DNA of 64,000 nt, from the NCBI GenBank assembly GCA_029718625.1, contig CM056383.1, positions 68,494,158-68,558,157 of the forward strand, written 5' to 3'. The notes under the pieces were generated by a model. The model searched no databases. It had not been told where the DNA came from and saw only the letters and a list, made by a program, of their open reading frames with translations. A program made the translations under genes and the position numbers. The stretch is from Synaphobranchus kaupii (Eukaryota > Chordata > Actinopteri > Anguilliformes > Synaphobranchidae). Of this stretch, positions 38,316 through 50,064 are shown piece after piece. Each line of letters begins with the position of its first letter. Position 1 is the first letter of the stretch.

Positions 38316-38361
38316 AAATTTCACCCGAAAGCCAAATATCCCTAACTTTTTGTGAGTAGTG
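38316..38361 (-). repeat. Right terminal inverted repeat of the Tc1-like element
   Basis: 46 bp, one mismatch to the left repeat. Followed by TA. Confidence 0.95.
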
Positions 38362-40757
38362 TATATATAAATTATTAAAGGTATCACAAGACTATTATGA
38401 TGAATTCTCCTAAGTTTGTGTTGAATTGTTTAAAAGGTAACAGACCTGAGATGATTTTGGGACTACTTGCTGTGAGGATAACGGCTACACACACTGCAGC
38501 TTTGAAGCCTCCGAATATATCTTCTTCGAACAAGCACCTTCGCTATTATATTGGGCTCTAAACAGCAGCCTGCAATGACACAGCATGTGTCCAGTTTTTA
38601 TAATAATGTACAAACAAATATGTCATTAACCGGCCAGAGAAAAACACTAACAGTACTCAAACGCATCAGCTGCAGCTATGCAATAACCCCATTACAATAT
38701 AATTCATATAATCACTGGTTTAACACCCCCTTTGACTAAATGGTATTTTCTGTTATTTTTACCCGACAGGATTTTAACTGGTTTTTCAATCACAAATGGC
38801 GTGCCAGTGTGAAAAAAGGAGAGTCTAGCATTTGTGGTAGTGACAAAATCTTCCCATTAACCCAATTTTATAAATGACAAAATACTAAAAGACGACGATG
38901 AAAGTCTTTATTATTTTTTTTATTGATTAAACAAAGCATTATACTGCATGGACCTTCTTCTATTAAAATGCTTATTGTAGCTACTGGACAGTCGCTGAGA
39001 CATTAAATCTGATCCACGCAAACATGGCATTAGACATTGTTCCCCTCAAAGAGGATAGAAAAAAACGGTGCGTCACTGTTGAACTTTTTCCCTCGTAAAT
39101 TTCCGTATTATCTCGAGGCCCGCGCGCTCCATTGTTTTCCCACTTCCATTACAGGATCCGATGGTTTGGAAATGCGGAGTTCTGGAGACTGTAGGGATTC
39201 CGGGTGCGAGCATGCAAGGACGTGCGTCCCTTCGAGTGTGACTGCAACCATTGTTCTTCACGAGCCAGTCTTCACTTTGATGTGCGATGCTTGGCCTACA
39301 AAGGCCTCAGTCGGAGGAGGCCTGGATTATTAGCTTGGGTGGTTCGTGCTGCCAACAAACTCACCCCCACAGTAGATGTTCATTTGTCTGCTTGCACTGA
39401 AACATGCGGAGAAAACCGCCAAATGAAACATCTTTTTAGAGAATGAAGTTAGAAGGAAGTTTGTCATATTTAGTGTAACAGGGGCTGGGCCAATTATTAA
39501 ACACATCAGCATTGAAATATTAATAATAATAATAACAATAAATAATAATAATAAAAACCTCTTGTTCAAGGAGTTGTGTAGGGTTGTCGATTGATATATC
39601 TAAACCCACAGAATGTGTTTAAATGAATTTGTCAGGCTCTTATCAGTCAGTGGAGTGATGCTTATCTGTTTGGTGAGAGTTTAGCCTGTCCAGCCAAAGG
39701 CATTCTTTTGGGATATTTTTGTGCTCGTTTTCATTTGACAGATAATTTACAATATTCTGAAGACCCAGATTTCATCCATAGAAAAGCAACTGATACTGTT
39801 GTCATGACTTAAATCATATGAATTCTGCTATGCCTTACAATAATCCTAATAAAAATAAAGAACATGGTGGTTAGCCTAAACCTAGGTTGTAATATCTAAT
39901 TTGATATATATATATATACACAGTATATATACACTGTATATATCAAAATATAATAAAGATCTCAACACTGGTACACTTGTATTCATATTTTACACTTGGG
40001 TCCAATTTTCAATATATATGTGCATATTTACATTTTTGAAGGTTTTCCGGAATTTGTCAGTGCATTAATTTATTGTTTGTTTGTGTACTGCATGCTGTAT
40101 TCAAACTCATGGGTGGATTAACAGCATTGCTGTGTAGCTATTGGTGGAATAATGACCCAAGCCAATCCTATTAAACCCGCCTTTAGAGTAAAGCTTGGAT
40201 ACCGCTTATGCGATTGTTCTGTTACTGTGACGACATGGAGATTTGCACCAAGTAAAAGTCTTGATTGGCAGTTTCACTCTGCCAATGCAAGAGGGCACAA
40301 AAGGCTACAAAATGAAGCAGGAAGTCGGCCATTATCCTGGGTATAAAACTTTTTATCCTTTACCATATCCCCCACACTAAGTACAATGTGTTCGACACAT
40401 ATACAATGCTTCACCACAGCAAATGGTATTTTTGTACAATTAACATTATGGTGACTCTTTCATTTTTGAGGAACAGGATGTTTTACCAGGGTGGAGAAAT
40501 GACTAATTACACCTTTAATGGTGGCATCCTACACAATGATCTACTTACCTCATTATTAATTGGCTTCTTTGAAAGAAGGAGAACCAAAATATGTGGGAAA
40601 GACATCAGTACAGAGTCAGACACAGAAAGACACAAAAAGCCGTATACAGAAATAATATTTGTGTAACATTGTCTCTGATTTGATAATTTTCTATATCCTG
40701 TAAACAACAAGTGGAGTTAAATTTGGCCCAGTAAAGGTCAGCTTTGCAGCTAGATCA

Positions 40758-40869
40758 TACACAGTAAAATGTTCAGTGTTAAATTAACTCTAACAGTGTA
40801 CTTGTGGTCCCTTTTAGATTCATATAAACTCTGTTAGAGTTGAATTAACACTGGACATTTTACTGTGTA
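40758..40869. mobile_element. 112-bp hairpin MITE (copy B)
   Basis: Counterpart of 27626-27737. Being the probable allele of the same insertion, it is not an independent copy. Confidence 0.8.
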
Positions 40870-43800
40870 CACTGTAACTGAAATAAAAGTTTTCCTTCCA
40901 TTTTCATAATTATGCATGTCTGTTTTGGGAGTGAACATCCTTAAGACATGTTTAAAACTGAAGACATGGAATGTTAAACTTTTTAAAATTTTTTCCTTAA
41001 CTGGTAATTATAATCATACAAAACAAATTACATAAAGTGCTGTACTGTCTGTATTTTCTCACACAATGCCCTAATAATACTCATACAATAAATTACCAGG
41101 TTTTTACCATGTATTAAATAAATAAGAATGACTTGTTGTAGTAATGCTATAACCCATACCTGAATGAGGTAAATGGTAATACATTTGGAATATACTGTAT
41201 CTGTGGTCATGAAGAGCTAAGCATTTACTAATTACAAGCTCCATGGCTAGCACAAGATTAACAATAACAACAGTCATAGCAAAAACAACAACAATAGTTA
41301 AAAATAATAATAATAATAATCATAATAATAATCACTGTCTACAATACAAATAACTAACAACTTTAGATTTCTTGCCTTATTGTAGTTACACATTACAATC
41401 GGATCACAACCACTAGATACTAATATAAAAAATATATTTTTACATTTAGATATAAGTGTTAGTCTCACAATCTCTTGAATAATTCTGTATTGCTGTTTTT
41501 AATAATGATCTTTTTCTAAAAGTAGTGATACCGGCAGTTACTTTTTTAAGTAGGCCTACATGTTCGTAGGCTATTTTTAAAAACAACAACAAACATATTT
41601 ATATTGTAAGATGCCTAAATATGAACAGAGCTGATATGTGATACATGTAGGCCTACTATCACCTCAGACGAACAGTATGAAATATGTAGGCTATATTTAA
41701 GACAATAACAGAATGAAAAGCAATTCCAATGGGCAACAGCGGCAACATTTTTGGATATTGCCAACGTTATCAAGGCAATTTTAGTAGTGATAATAAAACA
41801 TATTTATACACTATGCGGTCAGAAGCTTCTTTTTTTAATGGTCGCGATTAAAAAATTCACAATTCGTTTTCACGTTTGCCTTGCTGGATACGCGCAATCA
41901 ATGTATTTTGACATCGGCACCAGTTTCATTATTCATTTAGGCTCCACTGTAAGGATGAGTCATTTTAGCAGAAACGTGTCGGTGGGTGAGGCTCTACAAC
42001 CTAGTGACTTTGCACCACCTTCTGGTGATTCATAGATAACACACCTTTTTCCAGCAGGATGAGGTGTAGTGGAATACCAATTTGAGCATAAACAAACAAC
42101 TACCTACAATTTTTAGACATCCACATAAGAATATTAACCAATTTTATAATTCTCATAAAACAGCCTAAAATTTGGGTAATTAATAACTCATTTATGTAGG
42201 TAGGCTAAGCTACATGGTTATTGAGCAGTAGTTAAAATTAGGCAACAGTGCAGGCCCATTTTCTTCAAGTTGCTAGGCTATAGTTGGAAGTTTGCATGTC
42301 ACTGTATTGTCAAAGCTGCTGGAAGTATGTTCACTAACTTATTTTTAACAGCCTACTTTAACCGTACCGATTGGAGAAAATATAGATGCTATAGGATACT
42401 TGCACAGGAAGCCTACACCGGGATGACGCCTGTTCGAAAAAAAAGTCTTAGGTAGTCTAAATGTTAAGAAAACGTGTAAATTTAATTGAACAACCACAAA
42501 GCAGGCCACGGTGAATCTCACATGGGCAAGCGCGTGGTCCTTCTGCCCGCTCCATCAGCGCTGCAATCCTAATAGGACGCTTTCCCAATAAACGCCATTG
42601 AGCTGGGCCCTGGAGCAAAATTATGTGGGTAAGCAAGATAATAAAGGCTAAATCAGCGATCATTCGTTACGCTTATGCTAGCCTTGTGTGTTGAAATCAT
42701 CCTGGTTTCGCAGTAGGCCAATTCGTTGGCTTTTTTGGCGAGAATATGGACGTGGGTTTACCGCGTGTTCCCATTAATTTTTTTCCTTACACGGAAAAGA
42801 GATGCTGACACCGCACTCAGTATACTTATGAATGTAAGTGTCAGAGGGGCGAAGCACTCTCAGAGTCATAGAACTATGTTATCACCGCTATTAGTGATCT
42901 TAAACAGTAACGGATAGGGAGAAGACACCAGCGGAATTGGAAGCAGCTCGTGATTGATGGGATCCCATTAGCCCCCGCTCCGTTATCTCTCTGGATGGGG
43001 AGAAGGAGCACCGAGTTGTAACACAACATATTACCTGCGCTCCAGTCTCCCGACTGATCCTTAAATAAAATATGGACACTCTCTCCCCCCCCTATTTTCT
43101 TAGGCGCTCTGACTCTCACATGCACTATAATGTTCCAAGACGCTCCACTCAATAAACATGTCTCGGCTTTCATATTTCCCTCGGCGTTTTTTCTAAGGTG
43201 CATTTAGCTAGCCCCGCTTTACACGGCGCGCGCGGAAATTGTCTCGACACAAGGCGTTCAACTGAGGTTTTTATACTTATGTAGGCTATTTATTTATTAT
43301 TTTATTGTACTTTTTCAGCAGGCAGTGTCACAATGATCGATTGTGACCAGCAAACGGGGTGTCCGGTATTACCCAACAAATGACTTTGGCCCCTACCGGC
43401 AGACCTTGGCCAGACATAAATCAATATTTCGCCATTAAAATCTATCAAAGAAGAGTTAAGGCCGCAGCTGTCTTGGCCGCCTTTTTTTCGTGGTTCGAAC
43501 ATTAAATCCGACACTTGTAGTACACGAGTAATCAATATATAGTGGTTCACAGATCATTTGTGGTCACCTTTTTAAGCCTGTGATGAATGTCTTGGGGATC
43601 AGCGATTCATTTTGTCACACCATTAAATAAGATTCTGTCGCCTTCTCCCCCGATTTCATTTGGAGGAACATTCTTCACAGTTCAGAGGAGGCAGAATAGG
43701 GGAATGGGAAAGCCAAGAGGTAACCACTGCTTCCAAAGACACCCACCCCCGCATTTCAATAAGTCACTTTATAGAGATTTTGTGTCCTGCAGAGTGTGAA

Positions 43801-44515
43801 AAACCCTTAGGGGTAGGACAAACATGCTTTCCAGAGGAACTCACTGCATGACGTATGCACAAAGTGTGAAGCCATGCACCAATGCAAATAGACGTGAGAT
43901 TCTTTCAGCAATTGTGTGCCCCTTTATCCTCATAGACATTTTATTTTTGAACTTAATCTTCATATTTAATAAGAAAATGGGTAACAGTGGCCTCAGATGA
44001 CCTCACCCACAAACCCTAGAGCTGCAATATCCTTTAACCTTGAGAGCATTTCACCAAAAGAAGGCAAATGCACTGCTTCATTTCAACACACTTCAAATTC
44101 GGAGCCATTTCCACACCCTCCCACACACGGGACATTAATGGGATATAATTGGACGCCATTTTAACAGGTAGCATTAGCATCATGGATATGAGGTAGGGGT
44201 GACCGCAAACAAAAAAGGAACGTGTGGTGTTTGAGACGGGAGCGGAAAAGGCAATCGCTCTTGAGGCGAGTGCTTAATCACCTCCTACTCGCTTCAAGGA
44301 CAGTTCCCCCAGCATCCCTCAGTGGACCCGAGCCCAAACAAACACTCCGCCTCCTCACCAATCCCCAGAACTGCGGCAGCATATAGCTGCCAAAGCCATG
44401 GCCCACAATCGACCCAAATATGCGTTAGCCCGCTAACGATAGGATTGCTTACCTTTGTACGCCCAGCTTGTTTAAAATTTGGGAGTGCTAGGTTGTGGGG
44501 AGGTACGCCTTAAAT

Positions 44516-44690
44516 CAGGGGTGTCAAACTTCCTGTCCTGGAAGGCCACAGTGTCTGCTGGTTATCGGCGCGTTTCAGGACGAGTGATTCATTTAAGTCA
44601 CTGATTGGCTACAGAGTCCTCACACACTTTGTTCTCAAGGCATTAATTAGCTGCCGATTGAAAGGAAATCACAAATACCTGCAAACACCG
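44516..44690. mobile_element. Possible hAT-like element terminus (copy B)
   Basis: Counterpart of 31386-31560, again with no opposite terminus. Confidence 0.4.
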
Positions 44691-44756
44691 GCAACCCTAC
44701 CTTAAGTCTTCACTGGGTACTTTCCCCCAACCAGCCTCATCGCCAGTGATAACTAA

Positions 44757-45404
44757 GGCTGCCTTTACACTACCTGGTAAAAGTGACCCAATTCCGATTT
44801 TTTGCGGAATGTGGCACAGATCGGATATGTATTATGAACGTGTAAACAGGAAAAAAGAACATGGAATCGGATATTCTCAGATCCGTTTCAGGCCTCAATC
44901 ATATGTGGAAATAAATCTGATATGAATCGGATATATGCCAATGCGACTGCCATCTAAACGGACAGATCGGATATTCCCTGTCATTGTGATTCGCACGTCA
45001 TTGAAAATGCGACGATCTTGTACTTTTTTGCATTTTAATGACGTATAACGTTACTTTCACGTGCACAACTACTCTCCGGTGGAAAAAAAAATGGCGCAAG
45101 TGAAATTATATATATATTTTGCGGACCTCTAAAGATGCTTCGGAAAGCAATTGCTTGAATTATTATTTCGGTCTCGTTTGCGTCCATTGCGAGAAAGTGT
45201 CGGCTGGTTGTTTACTTTCGTTTTTTCGTTTCGGTAACCAAACCCTCTTGTACGCATGCGGGTTGTTTCAAGTGTTAAGCAAGTGTAAACACAGGTATCG
45301 GATATGGGTCACTTTCAAAAGTAGATGTAAACAGGCGGTCAAAAAAATCGGATATAGGCTAAAAATCGGAACTGGGCATCAAGACTTGCAGTGTAAATGC
45401 GGCC
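44757..45404. mobile_element. PIF/Harbinger-like MITE (copy B)
   Basis: Counterpart of 31628-32279. Here the left end is exactly TAA|GGCTGCC, without the extra G of copy A, which makes the TAA target duplication cleaner (44754-44756 and 45405-45407). Confidence 0.72.
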
Positions 45405-47088
45405 TAAGTGACGCTGTCGAAACCGGCAGCTTCTTTCGCCAACTGCAAGCATGCAATTTGTAGATAACATTCACACGCACTAGGTGAGTGTGCATATTGC
45501 CCACCATGTGCCATGGACAACATGCAAAATTTAGGCGTGATTGAACGGGGAAAAATGGCAGGCAATAATTCACAGATGTGCTTCTGGGAGTTGAAGTCCA
45601 GATAAATTATACAGGCATTATAGAGTTAAAGGACCAGACACAAAAAAAAAAAACAATGGGCCACCTGCATTCACTAAAACAGATGTTATGCAAATAAATT
45701 GTCTCGACTGTCTTCCTGTGTGTACATGATTTCCAAGCTCGCATTTGTACACAATTACGTTTTTCAAGCCCTGTGCATTTGTGAATGCGGGCTGTTCATC
45801 TTATCCCTGTTCATGTCAAGCTTTACCTGGCAGAATGAAAGGATTGCTCTTAAGATAATCACACCTGCCTGTGCTTGCCATTTCAGGGAGCATGTGTGAA
45901 ATTACTCACTGGATGCATTCAAGGCTGTAATTGTCAACTGGTTGCATGATCGTAGAAAATAAACCCTCCTGCAATACGACTGGAGCTCATTATTCGCTAG
46001 GTTTGCTTTCCCCCCATACAGGATCACACAGAACTTTCAGTATAGAAGTAGAAAATGAAATATCCCAGTCTAGAACTGTATTCAGAAGAATAGAATAATT
46101 TTGTGGTCTGGTCTCCCCCTCCTCAGCTTTTACAAAGTAATACTCATGGGTTACTCAAGGGGATTGGAGTCTGGATGCTAGAATGGCACAAATTTCACTC
46201 AAGACAAATTATTTAACAGTGTAACTAACCCACCAAATAACCCACATTATAGTCAGTGATTTTAAAAGGTGTCTACAACATCACAAAATGTGCACACTAA
46301 CCGTATCAGCCATTTAATTTATTTTAAATATAACTAGATGTGAATAAGCAGTTTTTGATGAAAACAGCACACTTTGCAAGGGGCTGAGGGTGTTATAGGC
46401 TGAAGCCCAAAGGGAGCCCTCTGGACTCGTGGACTTGCAGACTTTAATGACGTATTTCTGGGGGCGGGCAAGTCTGCACTGATGCGGACTTGCAAAAAGG
46501 GCAAGAGGTGGGTGTGAACTTTCTGCATAAGAGCACTTTCTGAAAATGCTCTTTCACAATGGGTCAGCCCCAAGTCCCTCATGGACTTGACAAGAACACG
46601 CCTTTGAGTCCGCAAGTCCAGAGAACGGGGTTCAGCCGTACTGTTTGGGTTTGTAGGCCCAAAGAAGAATTTTTTAACAAGTCATGTAATAGATCCACCA
46701 ACTCTACGGTGCTCTTAACCTTGCCCAATTACCCTAATTTACTAGAATGACGCAAATTCAAATCAGATACGGGCGAACATAGATTAGTGCATAATGATGT
46801 GTTACTATTACCCCAGTAGAATGCCGTGAAACCCAGGTAATCCCAGGTAATAGCTCATGTGGTGCTTTGTTTCCAACAAAAGAAATGCCTCCATTATAGC
46901 TGCATCTTAAAAGGGCAACAACGGCGTCCTATACAGTCAAGAGCAGATTATTTATCTTAATTACCCATCACAGTAAGAGCAAACAGGAACAGGCGGGAAA
47001 CATTAATCTGCATCAGGACAGCGGATGCCACATGCAGTTTGTTCTAATTCACCTGCGCTATATTCTTTGGGCAGAACGCTAAAATCAT

Positions 47089-47334
47089 GGGCCATGTCTG
47101 AAATTCAGCGCACTTGCCTACTCTCGAGTATGCCAGTTGAGTTTACTTTAAAAAAAAGCTGTTAATTACGCAAAAAATTCTTAATATCCCCGGATGATAT
47201 ACTTTTTTTCCAGGTTTTTGCTGATAATAGTATGGAGGATATTTTTTGCATACTGCATGTCACTAAACAGTAAGCAGTATACAGTATGCTAGTACACAGG
47301 ACGCAGTAGATAGGGCTCTGATTCGGACACAGCC
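47089..47334. mobile_element. TGTCCGAA-type MITE (copy B)
   Basis: Counterpart of 33961-34203. The left terminus here reads GGGCCATGTCTGAAATT, a C-to-T change at a CpG. Confidence 0.6.
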
Positions 47335-49149
47335 TTAGTGTTTTTCCATTAGTCCTGGTGAGGTGGTGAGCTAAATTATAGTATTCAAATAAATAGCCCC
47401 TCCATTCAAAGATAAAGTGCATGCGTATTAGTTAAATAGTTAACTGCACTATTAGAGGCCACAGTTGAATTGTACATTTAAAACCAGTTTGTTCTATACT
47501 AAAATAAGGTGAAAAATGAGTGTGGCAACTGAATTGAAAATACTCCTTGCGTCACCAAGTCTTCAAAGTCGAGAATACACCGTCAGAAAAACATCAGGTA
47601 GGCCTTGTGACCTTGCCAAATTCCGTCTCCCTTTAAAGATTGAACCGAAGAGATTTTTTTGTCAAGGCATTTTTTAAATTTTTTTATTTATTGCATACAT
47701 TTCAGTTCCAGAAGATAAGAATTGAACAAAAAACCATCCCATTAATGGATTCACCAGATCGAGTGAGACTCAGCAAAGAACTACATGAACTAACAATGAA
47801 TGCCGTGATCCTGTGGTTTCTCTCAGAGGACCACAGCACATCACAGCCGGAGTATTTCACATGCCTGTTTGCTGCCATTTTCTTTGTTACACTAATGAGA
47901 ATAAAAACATAATAATAATAATAATAATAATAAACACCAATTTGCCACCAAGTGGCCAAATTATTTAAATTTATGAATAGGCTACATAAACGGAAAATCC
48001 TTTTCCGAATAAAAAAAATAATAAAATAGCAATAGCATTGCTTCCTATATTCCAAGTTACTAACTGTCCCCTTTAAAGTGGATCATTTATGTTTAGAATT
48101 TTATTGAAAATAAATCCAGATTTAAACCATTTCCCTTCATTGTTTTAAACAAAACTGCATTTCCCCTGTCATACACACAAGGCTCTCCCTTCTTTTTTCT
48201 GTCATCCCTTAGATTGAGAGAAGGATTCCTACTTCTATTTAACCGGTGACCGACAACTCCAATTACAATGCCAGTTGAACAGTGGCTGTTCATATAATAA
48301 CGGGATATATGTACCAGTGCTGGAATGTGAGATTGTGGGGAAGGTATTGCTTTAACACTGTTTGTGCCTATTTCATGCCCACAGAAAGATTAGCAGCAGG
48401 CCCTCTCTTCATATCTTTAATCAAAAAATTAATACAAGCCAGATAGAAAAATCCTTAATGAATCAGGCCCTGTAATTCACACACACACACCACCCATCAC
48501 TGACTCAGAGGATGGATATACACATTTCCCAGCGCCTGTACCCGCTGAATACCATCTCATATGATAGGTCTGGTGCGCCACAGATGTTAATGGTTTCTGT
48601 ACCATCTGAAACCATCACCTAATAGTACTAACTGTTAGGTTCAATAAACACTGTGACCATGTGCTGGGTGACTCTTATGAGTATCAAAATGTGTGCTGAA
48701 GCTCAGTTGGGTCAAAGAATCAGAAATATTTCTGGGTCTTCCGAACCAAGGTGTGCACCCCTGTAGTAGAACACTAAGATCAAGCCATTACACTATTCAG
48801 GGAAACTCCAAATATACTGAACTCCCCATAAACCTATATTCCCAAGATGATTTCATGAAGCAAGCAATAAATATATTCTAAAAACTGAACACACTCATTT
48901 CCATAGCCAAATCGGAAGGGGGAAAAAAAGCACACACAAATCTGTGGTGAAAGTCAGTTTGGCACAATGGAGCCAAAAAAACCTTGTCCTGAGTCTATGA
49001 AAAAAAACAACAAAAAAAAAAACTGAAGTTTAGAACACTTAATTTTAGTCATAATTTCACAGCGATAATAGCAACTGACTGCTTGCTATTAGCAATGTAC
49101 AATTGATAAATTGCAACGAACGCCACAGATCTTGAAACGTACCAGGTGC

Positions 49150-50022
49150 GTTTGAGCTGCGATAACTGTTCTTTCAAACACCCATCAGCGACGGCTCCGT
49201 TTCTTCAGACTTTTTTTTTTCTTTTAAGTAGAATTTCACCGAGTACCAGGTTTCATACACTAAGCAAACGAGGATAGCGGACGAATAGCCAACATAAAAT
49301 GACCATTCGCCAATGGAATCTTCTAGTACCCATTTCTAGAGAGCCATTCCCAAAGCAATACAACATAATGGTGACTGAGCCTCGAAGAGACACATTATCT
49401 ACAGGTGATAATCATGAAGGCAGTGAGCACACGAGGGTAATCGTGGAGCTCACAGAACAGCGGCCACAATACAGGTATGCACTTAATCCATCCAAAGACA
49501 GCCGTCCCACAACAGATATCGCAATCAGTATTAGCGAAAAGAAATAGCCCGGCGTCTCAGTAGAAATGGTACCCGACTTTGAATGTCCCCAAATTAGTTT
49601 GTGTTTAACATTTAAAAACTCAAAAAGCCAAAAAAAAGAAATGTGCAAGCTTGTTCGTTAATACTCGTGATCATAACTGCGTGGTGACAGATACAACTCC
49701 CCAATCTCAAAAATTGCACGATATGACTCCATAGAAAACAGATACCATGAGACAGGTCAACTCATTACACCTGCTTCAAAAAAAACAAACAAACAAAACA
49801 AAACAAAAAAATTATCATATTGAGTTCTAGACTTAAGCCATTTTATAATGGTAAAGACGCAATCACAGATTGCACTGGTGACCAAACATAAGAAACGAAA
49901 CTGCAGTACCTGCAATTACACTATTCTGTGAAGACATGAATAGTATATATATACATATACACAAGCAATTTGGCATTTTACCCATTTAAAATGCAACAAA
50001 AGTGTGAATATTTCAGGCTTTG
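49150..50022 (-). other. insig2: Probable insig2 3' UTR and downstream flank
   Basis: Sequence immediately downstream of the insig2 stop codon. I found no canonical AATAAA on the minus strand here (no TTTATT on +), so either a variant signal is used or the UTR extends into copy B, where one occurs near 48100. No other gene is visible. Confidence 0.4.
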
Positions 50023-50064
50023 TCAGTCTTGATGTGGCTTTTCTTGAACAACTTTGCATTCGTA
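50023..50064 (-). CDS. insig2: insig2 coding exon 5 (residues 212-224 and stop)
   Basis: Acceptor TTTCCAG ends at 50065. The short coding end translates [13 protein letters not shown] then TGA (50025-50023). The YECK start and KxHQ(D/E) end match the human INSIG2 C-terminus, confirming the last exon despite its small size. Confidence 0.95.
   Translation of the reverse strand, partial: YECKVVQEKPHQD

Larger units (their letters stand above)
36831..38361 (+). mobile_element. Complete Tc1/mariner-superfamily transposon (1531 bp)
   Basis: The element is bounded by 46-bp terminal inverted repeats at 36831-36876 and 38316-38361. They begin CACTACTCACAAAAAGTTAG and differ at one position (ATATTCGG versus ATATTTGG). 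Both ends abut TA (36829-36830, 38362-38363), the Tc1/mariner target duplication. The element sits in an AT-rich tract whose uninterrupted version is present in copy A near 25205-25245. Between the repeats is one DD34E transposase frame. High TIR identity and the empty allele point to recent movement. Confidence 0.95.
36511..49149. repeat. Copy B of the duplicated sequence, carrying a Tc1-like insertion
   Basis: Collinear with 24903-36010. The coordinate offset is 11608 before the transposon and about 13132-13139 after it, the change being the 1531-bp insertion plus small indels. The first base after the gap already matches copy A, and the match ends at 49149, where the counterpart contig stops. 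Sequence then continues uniquely toward insig2, so this copy belongs to the contig that contains the gene. Confidence 0.95.

Noticed and set aside
24903..49149. Paired small frames found in both copies (for example 80 codons at 26067 and 39204)
   Set aside because: Their match reflects probable allelic copies of one locus, not evolutionary conservation of a protein. None has a recognisable domain or splice context.
24903..49149. Recent tandem segmental duplication
   Set aside because: Possible, but both copies break exactly at the gap and the outer flanks differ, which fits overlapping haplotype contigs better.
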